Shown: positions 54,858 to 64,000 of the stretch, piece after piece
How positions within the stretch are numbered: position 1 is the first letter of the stretch
How the letters are laid out: each line of letters opens with the position of its first letter
From: Neospora caninum Liverpool
Lineage: Eukaryota; Apicomplexa; Conoidasida; Eucoccidiorida; Sarcocystidae
NCBI RefSeq assembly: GCF_000208865.1
Contig: NC_018396.1
Coordinates: 4,954,514 to 5,018,513, forward strand
Reading direction: 5' to 3'
Length of the DNA: 64,000 nt
The notes under the pieces: generated by a model
The model's input: only the letters and a program-made list of their open reading frames with translations
Databases searched by the model: none
Told to the model about the DNA's origin: nothing
Made by a program: the position numbers and the translations under genes

Positions 54858-56736
54858 GTAGGTGGCCGAGAGTAACAAGAATCCTTTACTGGTCGGTTTG
54901 TTCTCGTCTGTACGAGTTCATTTGCGTGCTGGAGCGTAGACTAGACGCGTACAGTGAACAGGTCAACGGCGGCGCTACGCGCGTAGGTTCTGTCTACGTG
55001 TGGTCCTGACAGTACGGGAGATCGCTGGGTGTTGTAGCAACAGAGTGCCGAGAGCTCGAATCGAATCGGACTTCCCAGAGTGGAAGACAGGCGCTTCCTT
55101 GTCCAGAGGAACGCACAGGATGCACAGAAATCAGGCTGCCGCCGCGAAGAGACGCATTTTGTGTTATGTGCGAAGCAGCGCACTCTCGGCTTAGCATAGA
55201 GATGCGCGGGGGGAGGCGAGGATGGCACCTGAACGCGCTCGCTTTGTCTGGTGGTTTTTGGTCCTTGTGTGTTAGCATCCAGCGAGCAGTTTTCAAGGGA
55301 CACGTTGTCGCCTGTTGCATTCAGAGTTTTTTCGCATCCGAGCCAAGAACCACCTCGTGTTTCGTTCCCTTCGGCACGCTTCTTTCCGGTCGTTCTCGGG
55401 AGAGAGGCGAATCCACTCCACGTCCACGTATCGGGCGAGCGCCGGGTCAGAACGCGCGCAGCAAAACGAGAGCGCGCTCACTGTCACTCTGCCGGAATCT
55501 CCAGCGCGTTTGCGTGGAGGATCCGTGAATCCTACGCCTTATGCAGCGTTTGGCAATTGAAACCGGAAGTCTTCACTCTAGACTTTTAAATGAAACCGGT
55601 GGACGGTGCCCGGCTGTGATCGCCAATATCCCCCCTCGCCGCACAGACCCTCAGTCCACGTGTCGCTTGCTGTCCGTCACGCGGCGCACCGAAAAGTCTA
55701 GGCTGCGATTTTCGCGTGGTCAAGACAACGGGGTCGTTTTGGACGAAAATTGACCGGAAGTTCTGTCCTTCCTCGCTCCAAAGTTGGCAAGCGTTGTCAT
55801 TCTGGGTGCCTTTCGCCTTCTTACCACGCCCCGATCTTGCTCGGACAAAGCACAATCGGCAGCATTTGGGAGCGACTTCCTCATCAGGGAGCTAGCGTAT
55901 AGTTTGTGGCTCGTCTATGAACAAGCGCGAGACTGTTGCTTTGCTGTTTGGTGTCCCGTCGCGATCTCGGACCTGTCAAACATCCACATTTGCTTACACC
56001 GAGCGCCCCGGCCGCCTGCGCTCATCTCAGGGGGCTGTCTTAATTGCTAGCGACACAGCGCGTGTGGTTCTTCCTCGTAACCCCTTCACCCCGCACGATG
56101 TCCCTCCATTAAAGACAGGCTTTTTCCTGCTCCACTGAGGCACCCGCGCTCGTTTTTCTCCTCGACAGCGTATCGTCCCGTACTCGCCGACGCTCCTCGA
56201 AAGACTTCTCTGCTCGCGCCTCCCCCCCGTTGACGAAACGGGCATACCTCGGCCGGTAAAACTTCCTCTGCCGCGTCAAGACAGCGTGTGCCTGGAAGCG
56301 ACTTTGTGTCGATGAGAGAGATCGCCGCTGTTTAGCTCTGATCGAAAACTCCGAAAGTGTTCTGTCTTGGACCCTGCGAACGGGGCAACCTGGGCCACCC
56401 GTGTTGTATCGAATTTCCCTGGTTGACCGTCTCGCCGAGGCTCCGCGCGGGGTCGACACAGCCCCTCTCCTGGAAATGTCTTTGCTCTCCGCTTCGTTTC
56501 CGGCCTAGTTTCTCTGCTACACATCTTGCCCTTTGTTTCCGCGTGTGTGTCACGCCTTCCCTACCCGCAGTGGCCGTCTTGATCCCCTCCGTAAATACGG
56601 TGGCAGCCTTCCAGCGTGCCTGGCTGTGCACAGTCTTCTGAAAATGCGTGCGTGATCCACACACATCCACACAGCTGCATGTGTATTCGCCCGCGCCGCA
56701 TTAGTCCCCGCAGGTGGCGGTTTGCCGATTTCCACG
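54858..56736. other. Region between the small membrane gene and the giant ORF
   Basis: It must contain the 3' exon(s) of the upstream gene and the 5' UTR of the giant ORF. A possible phase-0 acceptor (TGTGTTAG near 55275) opens about 94 codons, but the product is featureless, so it is not annotated. Confidence 0.45.
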
Positions 56737-59700
56737 ATGGCTGACGTGTCCGGGAATCCATCGGGCCCTCCTCCGCTGTCCACGATTTTCTCTGGACAGC
56801 GCGCCGGACCGCCTTCCCCCCATGGAGGTTGCATGCGAGACGAAGTCGAGAAGGAGGTCTTCTCTCCGACAGCCGCCTCTCATCTCTCGCCGTCGCGACC
56901 TCTCGGGTTCTCTTCTCTAAATGTCGCCGCCAATTCAACTCCCGATGCGACCCGTGCGGCGGCCGAGCTGGGTGTGCCTCCCTTTCAGTCGCGACCGCCA
57001 GTGATTCCTCAGCTTCGGCTCGGGCTCCAGTCCCCCAAACCCCCAGAACAGCTGGCGGAACGGTCCGCTTTCTCTCCCCACGGCCCCGAGAGCCCTCGGG
57101 TGTCTCCGTCGTTATCTGCGTCTCGCTTGGTGAATCCAGGGTCCGGCAGCCTCGCGGCGTCGCCCCACCACGCGCCTCAGTTGGAACGCGTCTCTGAAGG
57201 CGGATCTGCGCGACGAGGCGACTCTTCGTCGACTCTCTCTTCGAGGCGGCTGCCTCTCTCGCCCTCCAAGAGAAGGTATGAAGACACCTTCTGCCCCTCT
57301 CCCTCGTCGGTGCGCGCGTTGCCGGGGCCGCGAGTTTGGTGGGCGCTCCCGGTGTTGGGCTCGACGGAGGTTGCGCCTCAGAGTCCCGCGGGAAGCTTCT
57401 CGGCTCTGAGGCGGCCAGAAGATTCGCCTGGATTTCTGCCTTCGTGCGCACACGGCGAGGCAGACGGGGAGTGCAGGTGTCTGTACGCTGCAGTGACGCA
57501 GGCGTTCCACGACCAGATGCGAACGTCCGCGGCTTCGCAGCCGCTCCTCGCTGCGATCGAGCAGTTTGCCGACAGTTCACTTCTCTGCCGTCTCGAGCCC
57601 ATCGCGGCGGGGTCCGGCTTCCCGCGCAGTCCAGCGGTGCTCTCGGACGTTCGCCGCCAGCATGCCCTCGTTCTCTTCAACCCGCCTTCTGCGTGGTCTC
57701 CGCCGGAAGCGTTCTCAATTCAGAATCTCGTTCAAGTGTGCGCCGCTGTGGACTCGAAGCAATCTGAGGCGGAACTCGTGGACAGTTTGCAAAGGCAACT
57801 CGCTGCGCAACAACAGCGGTTCGACGCGATCCTCGAGAGCGACTTGACCCAGGGCGAGTTGAAACGCGAACTGTGGCGCATGCAGCTGCTCCAGATGCAG
57901 GACCAAGGCAGGCTCAAGAAACAGACGTCGAAACTCGCTGAGGCGCTCGAAGCCTGCACGGCGTTGTCTCTGCTCACTGGAGGGCTTGCGCCGTCTGCCG
58001 CGACGAGTCGACTGCCGGACGGCCCGCCCACGCCGCCTGCGGCCTTGTCCTCGCCGGGGCTTCCGCAGCGTCCCCACTCTCCCCGCCAGGTGTCGCAACT
58101 CGTCGCTCGCCTCCTCTGTCTCCTGCAAGAGGCGGTCGCTCTGGGGGAGACCACCGCTGCGCCGACTGCGGGCCCTGGACCCTCTGGGACGCGAGGGACG
58201 GACCGCCCTGAGGGGTTTCCGCGGCGGGAGGCGCGCGACGTGGGCGGAGGGAGACCGGAAGCTGCTAGCAGCGTCCCTTCTAGCCGAGCGGGCCGCGACG
58301 CGTCTTGTGCGGGACTGTCTCCGTGTGGGGTGGCGGCGCGGGACGCGCGCGGCGAAGGCGCCTCAGCTCGGTCGTTCTGTGGATCGAGCGCGGGCCGAGG
58401 CGAGAAGGAAGATGCTAGCCTGCACGAGCGCATGCAGAGTCAGCAGCCCAGAGCGTGCGTCCCGCCTCTCTTTGGCGTGGGCGACGTCAGAAACAGGAAT
58501 CGCGGCGACGGCGTTCCGGCGTTCTTTCCGGGTAGCCCCGTGGGTGGCCGAGGACCCGAGAGTGGAGATGCGAGTCGCAGAAGCCTCAGCAGCTTCAGCA
58601 GCAGCAGCTACTGCAGCAGCCAGAGCAACATCACGACCTACAGAGGGAACCTGAGTGGCGACGAGGGCTCGTGTCCGCCTTCTGGGCGGCGAGCGGGGAG
58701 CGGGGCCTCTGGACTGGGCAACCCCGCGTTCGTCTCCACTTGGAAGGGCCGTCCAGCCTTTGTCCCGCGTCTTAATCTCACCGGAGACGACTCAGAAGAG
58801 GAAGAGCCGGAGCGGGGACCTACAGAGGCAGGAGAAGCCGGCGGGGCGCCGGACCCGAAACCCGTGGGAGGGACAGAGAACGGCAGACTTGACGCGCAAG
58901 GCCTCGCGTTGCCCCAGAGGCAGAGCGACGAAGAGGACGGGAAATCCGGCAGCGACATGAAGGAAGACTTTTCTGAACTGCGAGACGAGGAGGCTTCGCA
59001 GCCGCCGCTAGGCGAGAGACGGCTCGACAGTGATGCGTATCACCAGGCGAGTCAGCGGGGCAGCGTGTGTGCTTCGGGTCTATCGTCCGGCGAAGAGAGC
59101 CAAAGTTCGCGTGTTTGGGTCCTTGGCGAGAAAGACGGACCTGAGAGGCAGGCCTCCGCCCTCACTTTGTCCTCGGCATGCTCTTGCAGTTCGCCCTCTC
59201 TCTGTCCAGAGACGGGGGGGGGCCAGGCCCTGTCTCCAGGGAGGTTCGGAGCCGGGAGAGACGCAAATCCGGCGCAGCCCACAGACAGTCGGCGAGTGCC
59301 AGGGGAACAGGCCAAAAGCCGGGAGACGCTTGGAGCGGTTTGGAGTCTCCAGCAGCTCCTCCAGCAGAGACAGTCTCAAGGGAGTCTCCACAGCGGATCT
59401 TCCAGCTTTCGGATGGCCCTCGGCTCGCCTCTGGACGCCCCACAGATCGCGGCCGTGGCGGCAGACTCGGGGGCTCCTGCAGTGGACGCGTCGGTCCTCG
59501 CGGCGGGCGCCGAGGCCAAGGAGAGACACAGAGAACAGAGCGGGGCGAGCTTGGTGTTGACGCCTTCGAGTGCGGGCTCCAGTGATGCTCGACACGGTCC
59601 CACACGGGGCTACAGCGCCGGAAGCAGCAGCGTCTTCAGTTCGTTCACGGAAGACGTCTCGCGAATCAGTTCGGAGATGTCCGCCAGCATTGCCTACGAC

Positions 59701-62700
59701 GCCGCACAGACCGTCTTCAGTCGAGCGAACAGCGTTCTCAGCCCCTCTTCGGGTGCATTCGCTGCGGCGGTCGGCTGCGCTCCTGCCTCTTCTTCGCGTC
59801 AGGCCCTGGCGAATCGCGACGACGGAGAAGCCATGGACTGGCAAGAAGAGACGCGTGAGGAAGGTGCCCACGCGAGGGAAGTCTCGAGACAGCCCCCGGT
59901 TCCGCGCCTGAAGCTCGGCGGCTCAGGAGACCCGGGGATTCCGCCGCAGGCGAACGCATGCGGACGCGAAGCTGGCGCGACGGCGAGTGCAGAGGGGGTG
60001 CCCGAGACGCCGAGCCGAGATTCAGGGAAAGAGTGCAGGAGGCCACCGCCTCTTTCTTGTCTGGAGGGAAAACTGGCTGCTGACGAGACGGTTGGACAGC
60101 TGCGCTGGAGAGACGGCAGAGACTCGCCCGTCGAGGCTCCAGGCCGCGCAAGCGGATTTGGAGCCTCGCAGCCGAACGCGGAGGCGGGGGCCTTGGCTGC
60201 GAGTTGCCTTGAGACGAATGGAGGCGACGAAAACGCCAAGGCGTGTTTGAGCTCTCCACCGACGTTGCCTGCGAGTGCCACCGGTACAGAGCGGAAAGAG
60301 TCCTTCACTGAAGCTCCGGCTGAGACGCGTGAGACAGAGCGAGGCGCAGGGCGCGCATGCAGCGGCCGTGCTCTGAGACCCAGTTCCCCTGCGGTCTCCG
60401 TCTCGTCGTGCTCCTCGCCCTCAGTCGCAGAGCTGAGGCGGGCCTTCGAAAGCGGGCAGATGTGGGGAGGCGGATCCGCAACCTCTTCCCCTGTGAGGAC
60501 CCCCTCCATGCCGGCGGCTTCGGGGCCCCGGCGAGGCTCCACAGGCTCCTGGCGTTTTCGCCGCACAGGCTCCAGTCCCCAAGGCGGCATCTGTGCTTCG
60601 CCTGTTCCCCTTCTGTCTCTCCCCTCGGTCGCGGGCGATCCCGGTACCGCTGCAGCTAGTCCAGCTTCCGGCCCTAGACCCCACGATTCGAGAGCGAAGG
60701 GTGCGGGCCCAACTAGCGAAGCGAAGGCGACTCGCGCCCCGTGCCCTCCGTACCCCGCTGCGGACAGCGCCTCGGCTCCAGGACGGGGCTCGGAGACACA
60801 CCGGGGATTCGACTCGTCTGGGACAGAAAGCAAACGCCCGGCGGGTGAGCCACATTTGGTGGGCGGAGGCGAGAAGAGAGGAGACACGGGAAAGAGCACG
60901 TCGAGGCGAGAAGAAAGGGGGGCGAGAGAAGGGCCGCCTTCTGCAGGTGGTGCCGTAAAGGACGGTCGCGTCCCAGCTTTCTCCCGCGGTTCTCTCTTTC
61001 CTTCTCACTCCGAGGCAAGCTGTACAGATGCGCGCAGTCGAGGGCCAAACGAGCCGGCGGGAGCTCGAGACGGCGAAGAGACGCAGAAAGTCGCTGCAGC
61101 CACTTCGCCGAACGAACCGTGCGGAGACCGGCAAGGGGAGATTCGTAGATCTGACTGCCTTGAAGGCCTCGAGCGGGAGGGTTCCCAGAGCAGCCACTAC
61201 GCGCTCCAGAACGGCGACCAGCAGCAGGAGAACGAACTGGAGACGGAAGCCAAGGCGACAGATCGGTCTCGACACTCGGTCTCCTCGCCGGGGTCGACGG
61301 GGCCGCGGCTGTCCTCTTCGCACAGCTCGGGGTCTCCGCCCTCCAGTCCTCTGCGTTCTTTACAATGTCAACAGCCCCCCCTGGGCGTCGCAGAGAAGGA
61401 TGCGCGAACTGAACTCCCTGCAGGCACGAACCCGCGTGGCGCGGGAGGTGAGGGCCTCGAAGGTTCCGTGCCTTCCGGTTCCCCCCCTCTGCCGAGTGAA
61501 GAGAAAAGAAACAAGTCCCAGAGCGAGGCAGGACGCGACTCCGCATGGAATGAGGGATCAGAGCCAAGCCCAGAGAAGCCAAATGGTGCAGGCGAGGCGC
61601 GAGAGACGACATCCATTGCCTTTCCAGCGTGCGTGGCGATGACCTACGACGGTTCGAACGCCTCGCTCTCTGGCTGTCCAACTGCGGGCGGGTTTATCGA
61701 CGCTCAACAGCGGAGCGAGGAGCTGCGTTCCCTCGGCGTCGATCCGGCGCTCGTCTTTCCACACCAACCAGGCAAGAGGCTCTTTTCCGAGGTGGAAGAT
61801 AAGAACGTCTCGAGACTGGTGACCGGCGACTTCGCCGCCGCTGAAGACGGGTACGAGGTGATGGACTTGGGAGAGACCGGAGAAAGCGCGCAGGAAGGAG
61901 ACCTTGACCACGAAGTGGAGAAGCCAGAGTTGCATTTTTGGGGTGTCGAGACACCTGACGGCTGCGAGAAGGTCGCCTACGGCTGGTCTGCTCCGGTGCC
62001 GCATCAGTCACCCCTGAGTCGTCCCCTGCTTCCAGGAAAGACCGGCACAGCTAGCCAGCAGCACTGGGCCGACCGCGCCGCAGTGTGGTCGCGCGGAACC
62101 GAAGACATGCGACCGCAAGAGACCGTGCGAGGAGACGAGGAGCGGCTAGGCGGTTGGGGAGCGCCGGGTGCCGCAGGAAAGCCAGAGGCAGCGGGCGCGG
62201 GCTCTTCGTCTCAAAGCCTTTTCGGAGAAGGCAGGCCGTTGGAAGAACCGCTGAGGGCGGCGTCGTTCGTGGTCAAGACGGATGTACGCTCGCCTTTCCC
62301 ACCCGCGCCGGAAGCGCATGCAGGAGCGCCGTTGCTAGAAAGCTCAGGAGGCAGCGGGGCCGCAGGTGACTTGAGTTTTACCGGAGGCTTCGATGCATGC
62401 GACGGCGCCGAAGCGGCGACTCAAGAGGCAGCCAGGAGCGCGCATGCGCGCACCGCTGGGAGCAGAGAGGCGGGAGAAGAGCCAGGTGCCCTGGCAGGCC
62501 TTCTCGCCACAACGGCGCCTGAAGCCGCGTCGGACGCGCCGGGATTCGAGCGCCCCTCGAGTTTCGGTTCCACGTGTGCTTTGACTTACAGGGCGCCGCC
62601 AGAAGCCGGCGCGTTAGGGGTAACTGAGGGCGCGACAGCCAGAGAAGACGCGAGGGCTCGGGGAAGTTTAGGTTCCGGAGCGTCTGTGCCCATGGAGCGA

Positions 62701-64000
62701 CTGGTTCACGGCGTTTCGCTTCACTTGTGTCGCGACGGCGATGGGATCCGCCATAGAAGTCCTCCAGAGAGCGGGTATTCCCCCTTTCCGGAGGTTCTAA
62801 ACGGCAGAACAGGGGTGCACGACGCTGGACAAGGCGCCCGCGAAGCCGCGGAGCACCGGAGAGCGGCTTCGTTGGAAACGCAGGCCCCCACTTGGGATGG
62901 GTCCGCCGTTTCAGGGCATGCCCCGGCAGTCTCGAACCCGGGATGGAGACTCGCGACTGGCGGCGAGGGGCGACGGGTGGAGCAACAAAGGGTGGCGGAG
63001 AGACCGCGAACTGGGACAGGGTCGGCGACCGCGTGGAAACCAGAGCAGGCTACGCCCGTGCGGGGCACTTCAACGCATGCTACACCGGGGCCCCGGTGCG
63101 TTTCCTCTTCAGCTTTGCTGTCGGCGCTCCTCAATCCCCCCTTCGATCCCATTCCGGCGGATCTGCATTTGCTCCTGGCGAGTGCGAGCAGCGAATCGGG
63201 AAGTCTAAACGCGGAGAGCGAGTTGAGCAGTTTGTCCGCGTCCGAGTCGTCGACTCTCTCCCTTCCGCTTCAAGAACGGTCGACTGGAGCGGCACACGCC
63301 GGGGTTCCTCTGAGTCCTCCGAATCTTCCGTTGGACGTAAAGCGAGAGACATTCCCTACGAAAGAGGCGACACTCGCCAACCTGCTTCCGCTCTCCCGGT
63401 GCGAGAGGGGACAGGAGAGATCCGTGTCCGCTACGGCGCCGCTTCCCGCGGAGGATTTCCCGGGCGCCCACCAGGCGGACGCGTTCCAGCGTCAGCAAGG
63501 CGCTTTCGCGAGCCTCGAACGCCAGGCGGAGCCGTATCGAGGGGCGACTGTCTCTCCACAAACTCAGATCTCCGGGCTCTCAGTCCCCTGGTCCTCTTCT
63601 CCGGGAACCGCCACGGGGGAAAACCCCAGATCCGGCCCCCGCCAGTTCATGGACCACGCCCGCCTGCCGCGCCCCGCTCAAGTTGTTCCTGTGGTGCCTG
63701 GTCAGCCGGCTGACGGGGACCGACCGGTGCCGAGTGGACTCGGTCTCGACGCCCCGCCCGGCCTCCAAGGCGCTTCCCAAGGCGTCGAGCAGCTGGTGTA
63801 TGGCACCGGTTCCGAAACAGGGAGAGGTCTTTTTGCGCCGGTGTCGCTTCTCGCCCAAGCTGCAAATCCTCTCCACTTTCCACAGGCAACTCAGAGGCCG
63901 AGTGTGCCGCAAACAGGCTTCTCCGAGCTCACCGGCTTTCGACAGACGTCTTGCGCCGCACTGGGAGGCGCGGGAGGAGTCCTCAGAGGAGGTCCACAGA
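56737..64000 (+). CDS. Giant low-complexity protein, N-terminal 2421 codons
   Basis: From ATG 56737 (MADVSGNPSGPPPLSTIFSG) the frame stays open without a stop to the window edge, 7263 nt. I read it through codon by codon. No intron is needed. The protein is mostly Ser/Gly/Ala/Pro/Glu-rich and probably disordered. Two more ordered parts are near the N-terminus: about residues 245-285 (CLYAAVTQAFHDQM, PLLAAIEQF) and a coiled coil at about 345-400 (DSLQRQLAAQQQRFDAIL, LKRELWRMQLLQMQDQ). A short hydrophilic conserved-looking patch, ELHFWGVETPDGCEKVAYGW, lies near residue 1735. Acidic stretches (DDSEEEEPE) occur. No enzymatic motif is seen. The function is unknown; a scaffold or cytoskeletal role would be a guess. 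The C-terminus is outside the window. Confidence 0.85.
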   Translation, partial: MADVSGNPSGPPPLSTIFSGQRAGPPSPHGGCMRDEVEKEVFSPTAASHLSPSRPLGFSSLNVAANSTPDATRAAAELGVPPFQSRPPVIPQLRLGLQSPKPPEQLAERSAFSPHGPESPRVSPSLSASRLVNPGSGSLAASPHHAPQLERVSEGGSARRGDSSSTLSSRRLPLSPSKRRYEDTFCPSPSSVRALPGPRVWWALPVLGSTEVAPQSPAGSFSALRRPEDSPGFLPSCAHGEADGECRCLYAAVTQAFHDQMRTSAASQPLLAAIEQFADSSLLCRLEPIAAGSGFPRSPAVLSDVRRQHALVLFNPPSAWSPPEAFSIQNLVQVCAAVDSKQSEAELVDSLQRQLAAQQQRFDAILESDLTQGELKRELWRMQLLQMQDQGRLKKQTSKLAEALEACTALSLLTGGLAPSAATSRLPDGPPTPPAALSSPGLPQRPHSPRQVSQLVARLLCLLQEAVALGETTAAPTAGPGPSGTRGTDRPEGFPRREARDVGGGRPEAASSVPSSRAGRDASCAGLSPCGVAARDARGEGASARSFCGSSAGRGEKEDASLHERMQSQQPRACVPPLFGVGDVRNRNRGDGVPAFFPGSPVGGRGPESGDASRRSLSSFSSSSYCSSQSNITTYRGNLSGDEGSCPPSGRRAGSGASGLGNPAFVSTWKGRPAFVPRLNLTGDDSEEEEPERGPTEAGEAGGAPDPKPVGGTENGRLDAQGLALPQRQSDEEDGKSGSDMKEDFSELRDEEASQPPLGERRLDSDAYHQASQRGSVCASGLSSGEESQSSRVWVLGEKDGPERQASALTLSSACSCSSPSLCPETGGGQALSPGRFGAGRDANPAQPTDSRRVPGEQAKSRETLGAVWSLQQLLQQRQSQGSLHSGSSSFRMALGSPLDAPQIAAVAADSGAPAVDASVLAAGAEAKERHREQSGASLVLTPSSAGSSDARHGPTRGYSAGSSSVFSSFTEDVSRISSEMSASIAYDAAQTVFSRANSVLSPSSGAFAAAVGCAPASSSRQALANRDDGEAMDWQEETREEGAHAREVSRQPPVPRLKLGGSGDPGIPPQANACGREAGATASAEGVPETPSRDSGKECRRPPPLSCLEGKLAADETVGQLRWRDGRDSPVEAPGRASGFGASQPNAEAGALAASCLETNGGDENAKACLSSPPTLPASATGTERKESFTEAPAETRETERGAGRACSGRALRPSSPAVSVSSCSSPSVAELRRAFESGQMWGGGSATSSPVRTPSMPAASGPRRGSTGSWRFRRTGSSPQGGICASPVPLLSLPSVAGDPGTAAASPASGPRPHDSRAKGAGPTSEAKATRAPCPPYPAADSASAPGRGSETHRGFDSSGTESKRPAGEPHLVGGGEKRGDTGKSTSRREERGAREGPPSAGGAVKDGRVPAFSRGSLFPSHSEASCTDARSRGPNEPAGARDGEETQKVAAATSPNEPCGDRQGEIRRSDCLEGLEREGSQSSHYALQNGDQQQENELETEAKATDRSRHSVSSPGSTGPRLSSSHSSGSPPSSPLRSLQCQQPPLGVAEKDARTELPAGTNPRGAGGEGLEGSVPSGSPPLPSEEKRNKSQSEAGRDSAWNEGSEPSPEKPNGAGEARETTSIAFPACVAMTYDGSNASLSGCPTAGGFIDAQQRSEELRSLGVDPALVFPHQPGKRLFSEVEDKNVSRLVTGDFAAAEDGYEVMDLGETGESAQEGDLDHEVEKPELHFWGVETPDGCEKVAYGWSAPVPHQSPLSRPLLPGKTGTASQQHWADRAAVWSRGTEDMRPQETVRGDEERLGGWGAPGAAGKPEAAGAGSSSQSLFGEGRPLEEPLRAASFVVKTDVRSPFPPAPEAHAGAPLLESSGGSGAAGDLSFTGGFDACDGAEAATQEAARSAHARTAGSREAGEEPGALAGLLATTAPEAASDAPGFERPSSFGSTCALTYRAPPEAGALGVTEGATAREDARARGSLGSGASVPMERLVHGVSLHLCRDGDGIRHRSPPESGYSPFPEVLNGRTGVHDAGQGAREAAEHRRAASLETQAPTWDGSAVSGHAPAVSNPGWRLATGGEGRRVEQQRVAERPRTGTGSATAWKPEQATPVRGTSTHATPGPRCVSSSALLSALLNPPFDPIPADLHLLLASASSESGSLNAESELSSLSASESSTLSLPLQERSTGAAHAGVPLSPPNLPLDVKRETFPTKEATLANLLPLSRCERGQERSVSATAPLPAEDFPGAHQADAFQRQQGAFASLERQAEPYRGATVSPQTQISGLSVPWSSSPGTATGENPRSGPRQFMDHARLPRPAQVVPVVPGQPADGDRPVPSGLGLDAPPGLQGASQGVEQLVYGTGSETGRGLFAPVSLLAQAANPLHFPQATQRPSVPQTGFSELTGFRQTSCAALGGAGGVLRGGPQ

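Overview
The window looks like nuclear DNA of a tissue-cyst coccidian: Toxoplasma gondii or a close relative such as Hammondia or Neospora. The reasons are many-exon genes with GT-AG introns of a few hundred bases, long low-complexity Ser/Ala/Gly/acidic tracts in proteins, TA and CA microsatellites, repeated TGCATGC elements, a GC-rich coding background, and a nuclear copy of fragmented mitochondrial rRNA. No gene was matched to a database. Splice joins given below were checked by hand for reading-frame phase.

Layout, left to right: the 3' end of a PP2C phosphatase (+, 1-942); a Hakai-type RING/zinc-finger E3 ligase (+, 4477-8807) whose first intron holds a 67-copy 31-bp minisatellite; a divergent TATA-binding-protein-like gene (-, 12651-10300) with a GC-AG intron; two divergently transcribed membrane proteins with a hydrophobic N-terminus and C-terminal membrane segments (A, -, 17230-15281; B, +, 21623-23764); a TMEM65-GAF fusion gene (-, about 30991-25604) that runs upstream into a 100-N assembly gap flanked by a 275-bp inverted copy of one of its own introns; a small membrane protein gene (+, 34413-36109); a single-exon DCN1-like neddylation factor (+, 38753-39736); a nine-exon hnRNP F/H-like triple-RRM protein with a Gly/Tyr-rich linker (+, 45683-50371); a mitochondrial LSU rRNA fragment inserted in nuclear DNA (51205-51280); a divergent pair of small genes, the leftward one with a mitochondrial-type leader (-, 54301-about 53706; +, 54536-54857 and beyond); and the start of a very long uninterrupted ORF of at least 2421 codons (+, 56737-64000).

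The genes do not form one pathway. Several are regulatory: Hakai (m6A writer complex in other eukaryotes), a TBP relative, an RNA-binding hnRNP and a cullin-neddylation factor. The most unusual items are the TMEM65-GAF fusion, the indel-free 31-bp array, the divergent TBP with a split second repeat, and a palindrome of the form GTGTA-NN-TACAC scattered through intergenic DNA, introns and coding exons, where it often reads as G/S-V-x-T-P.
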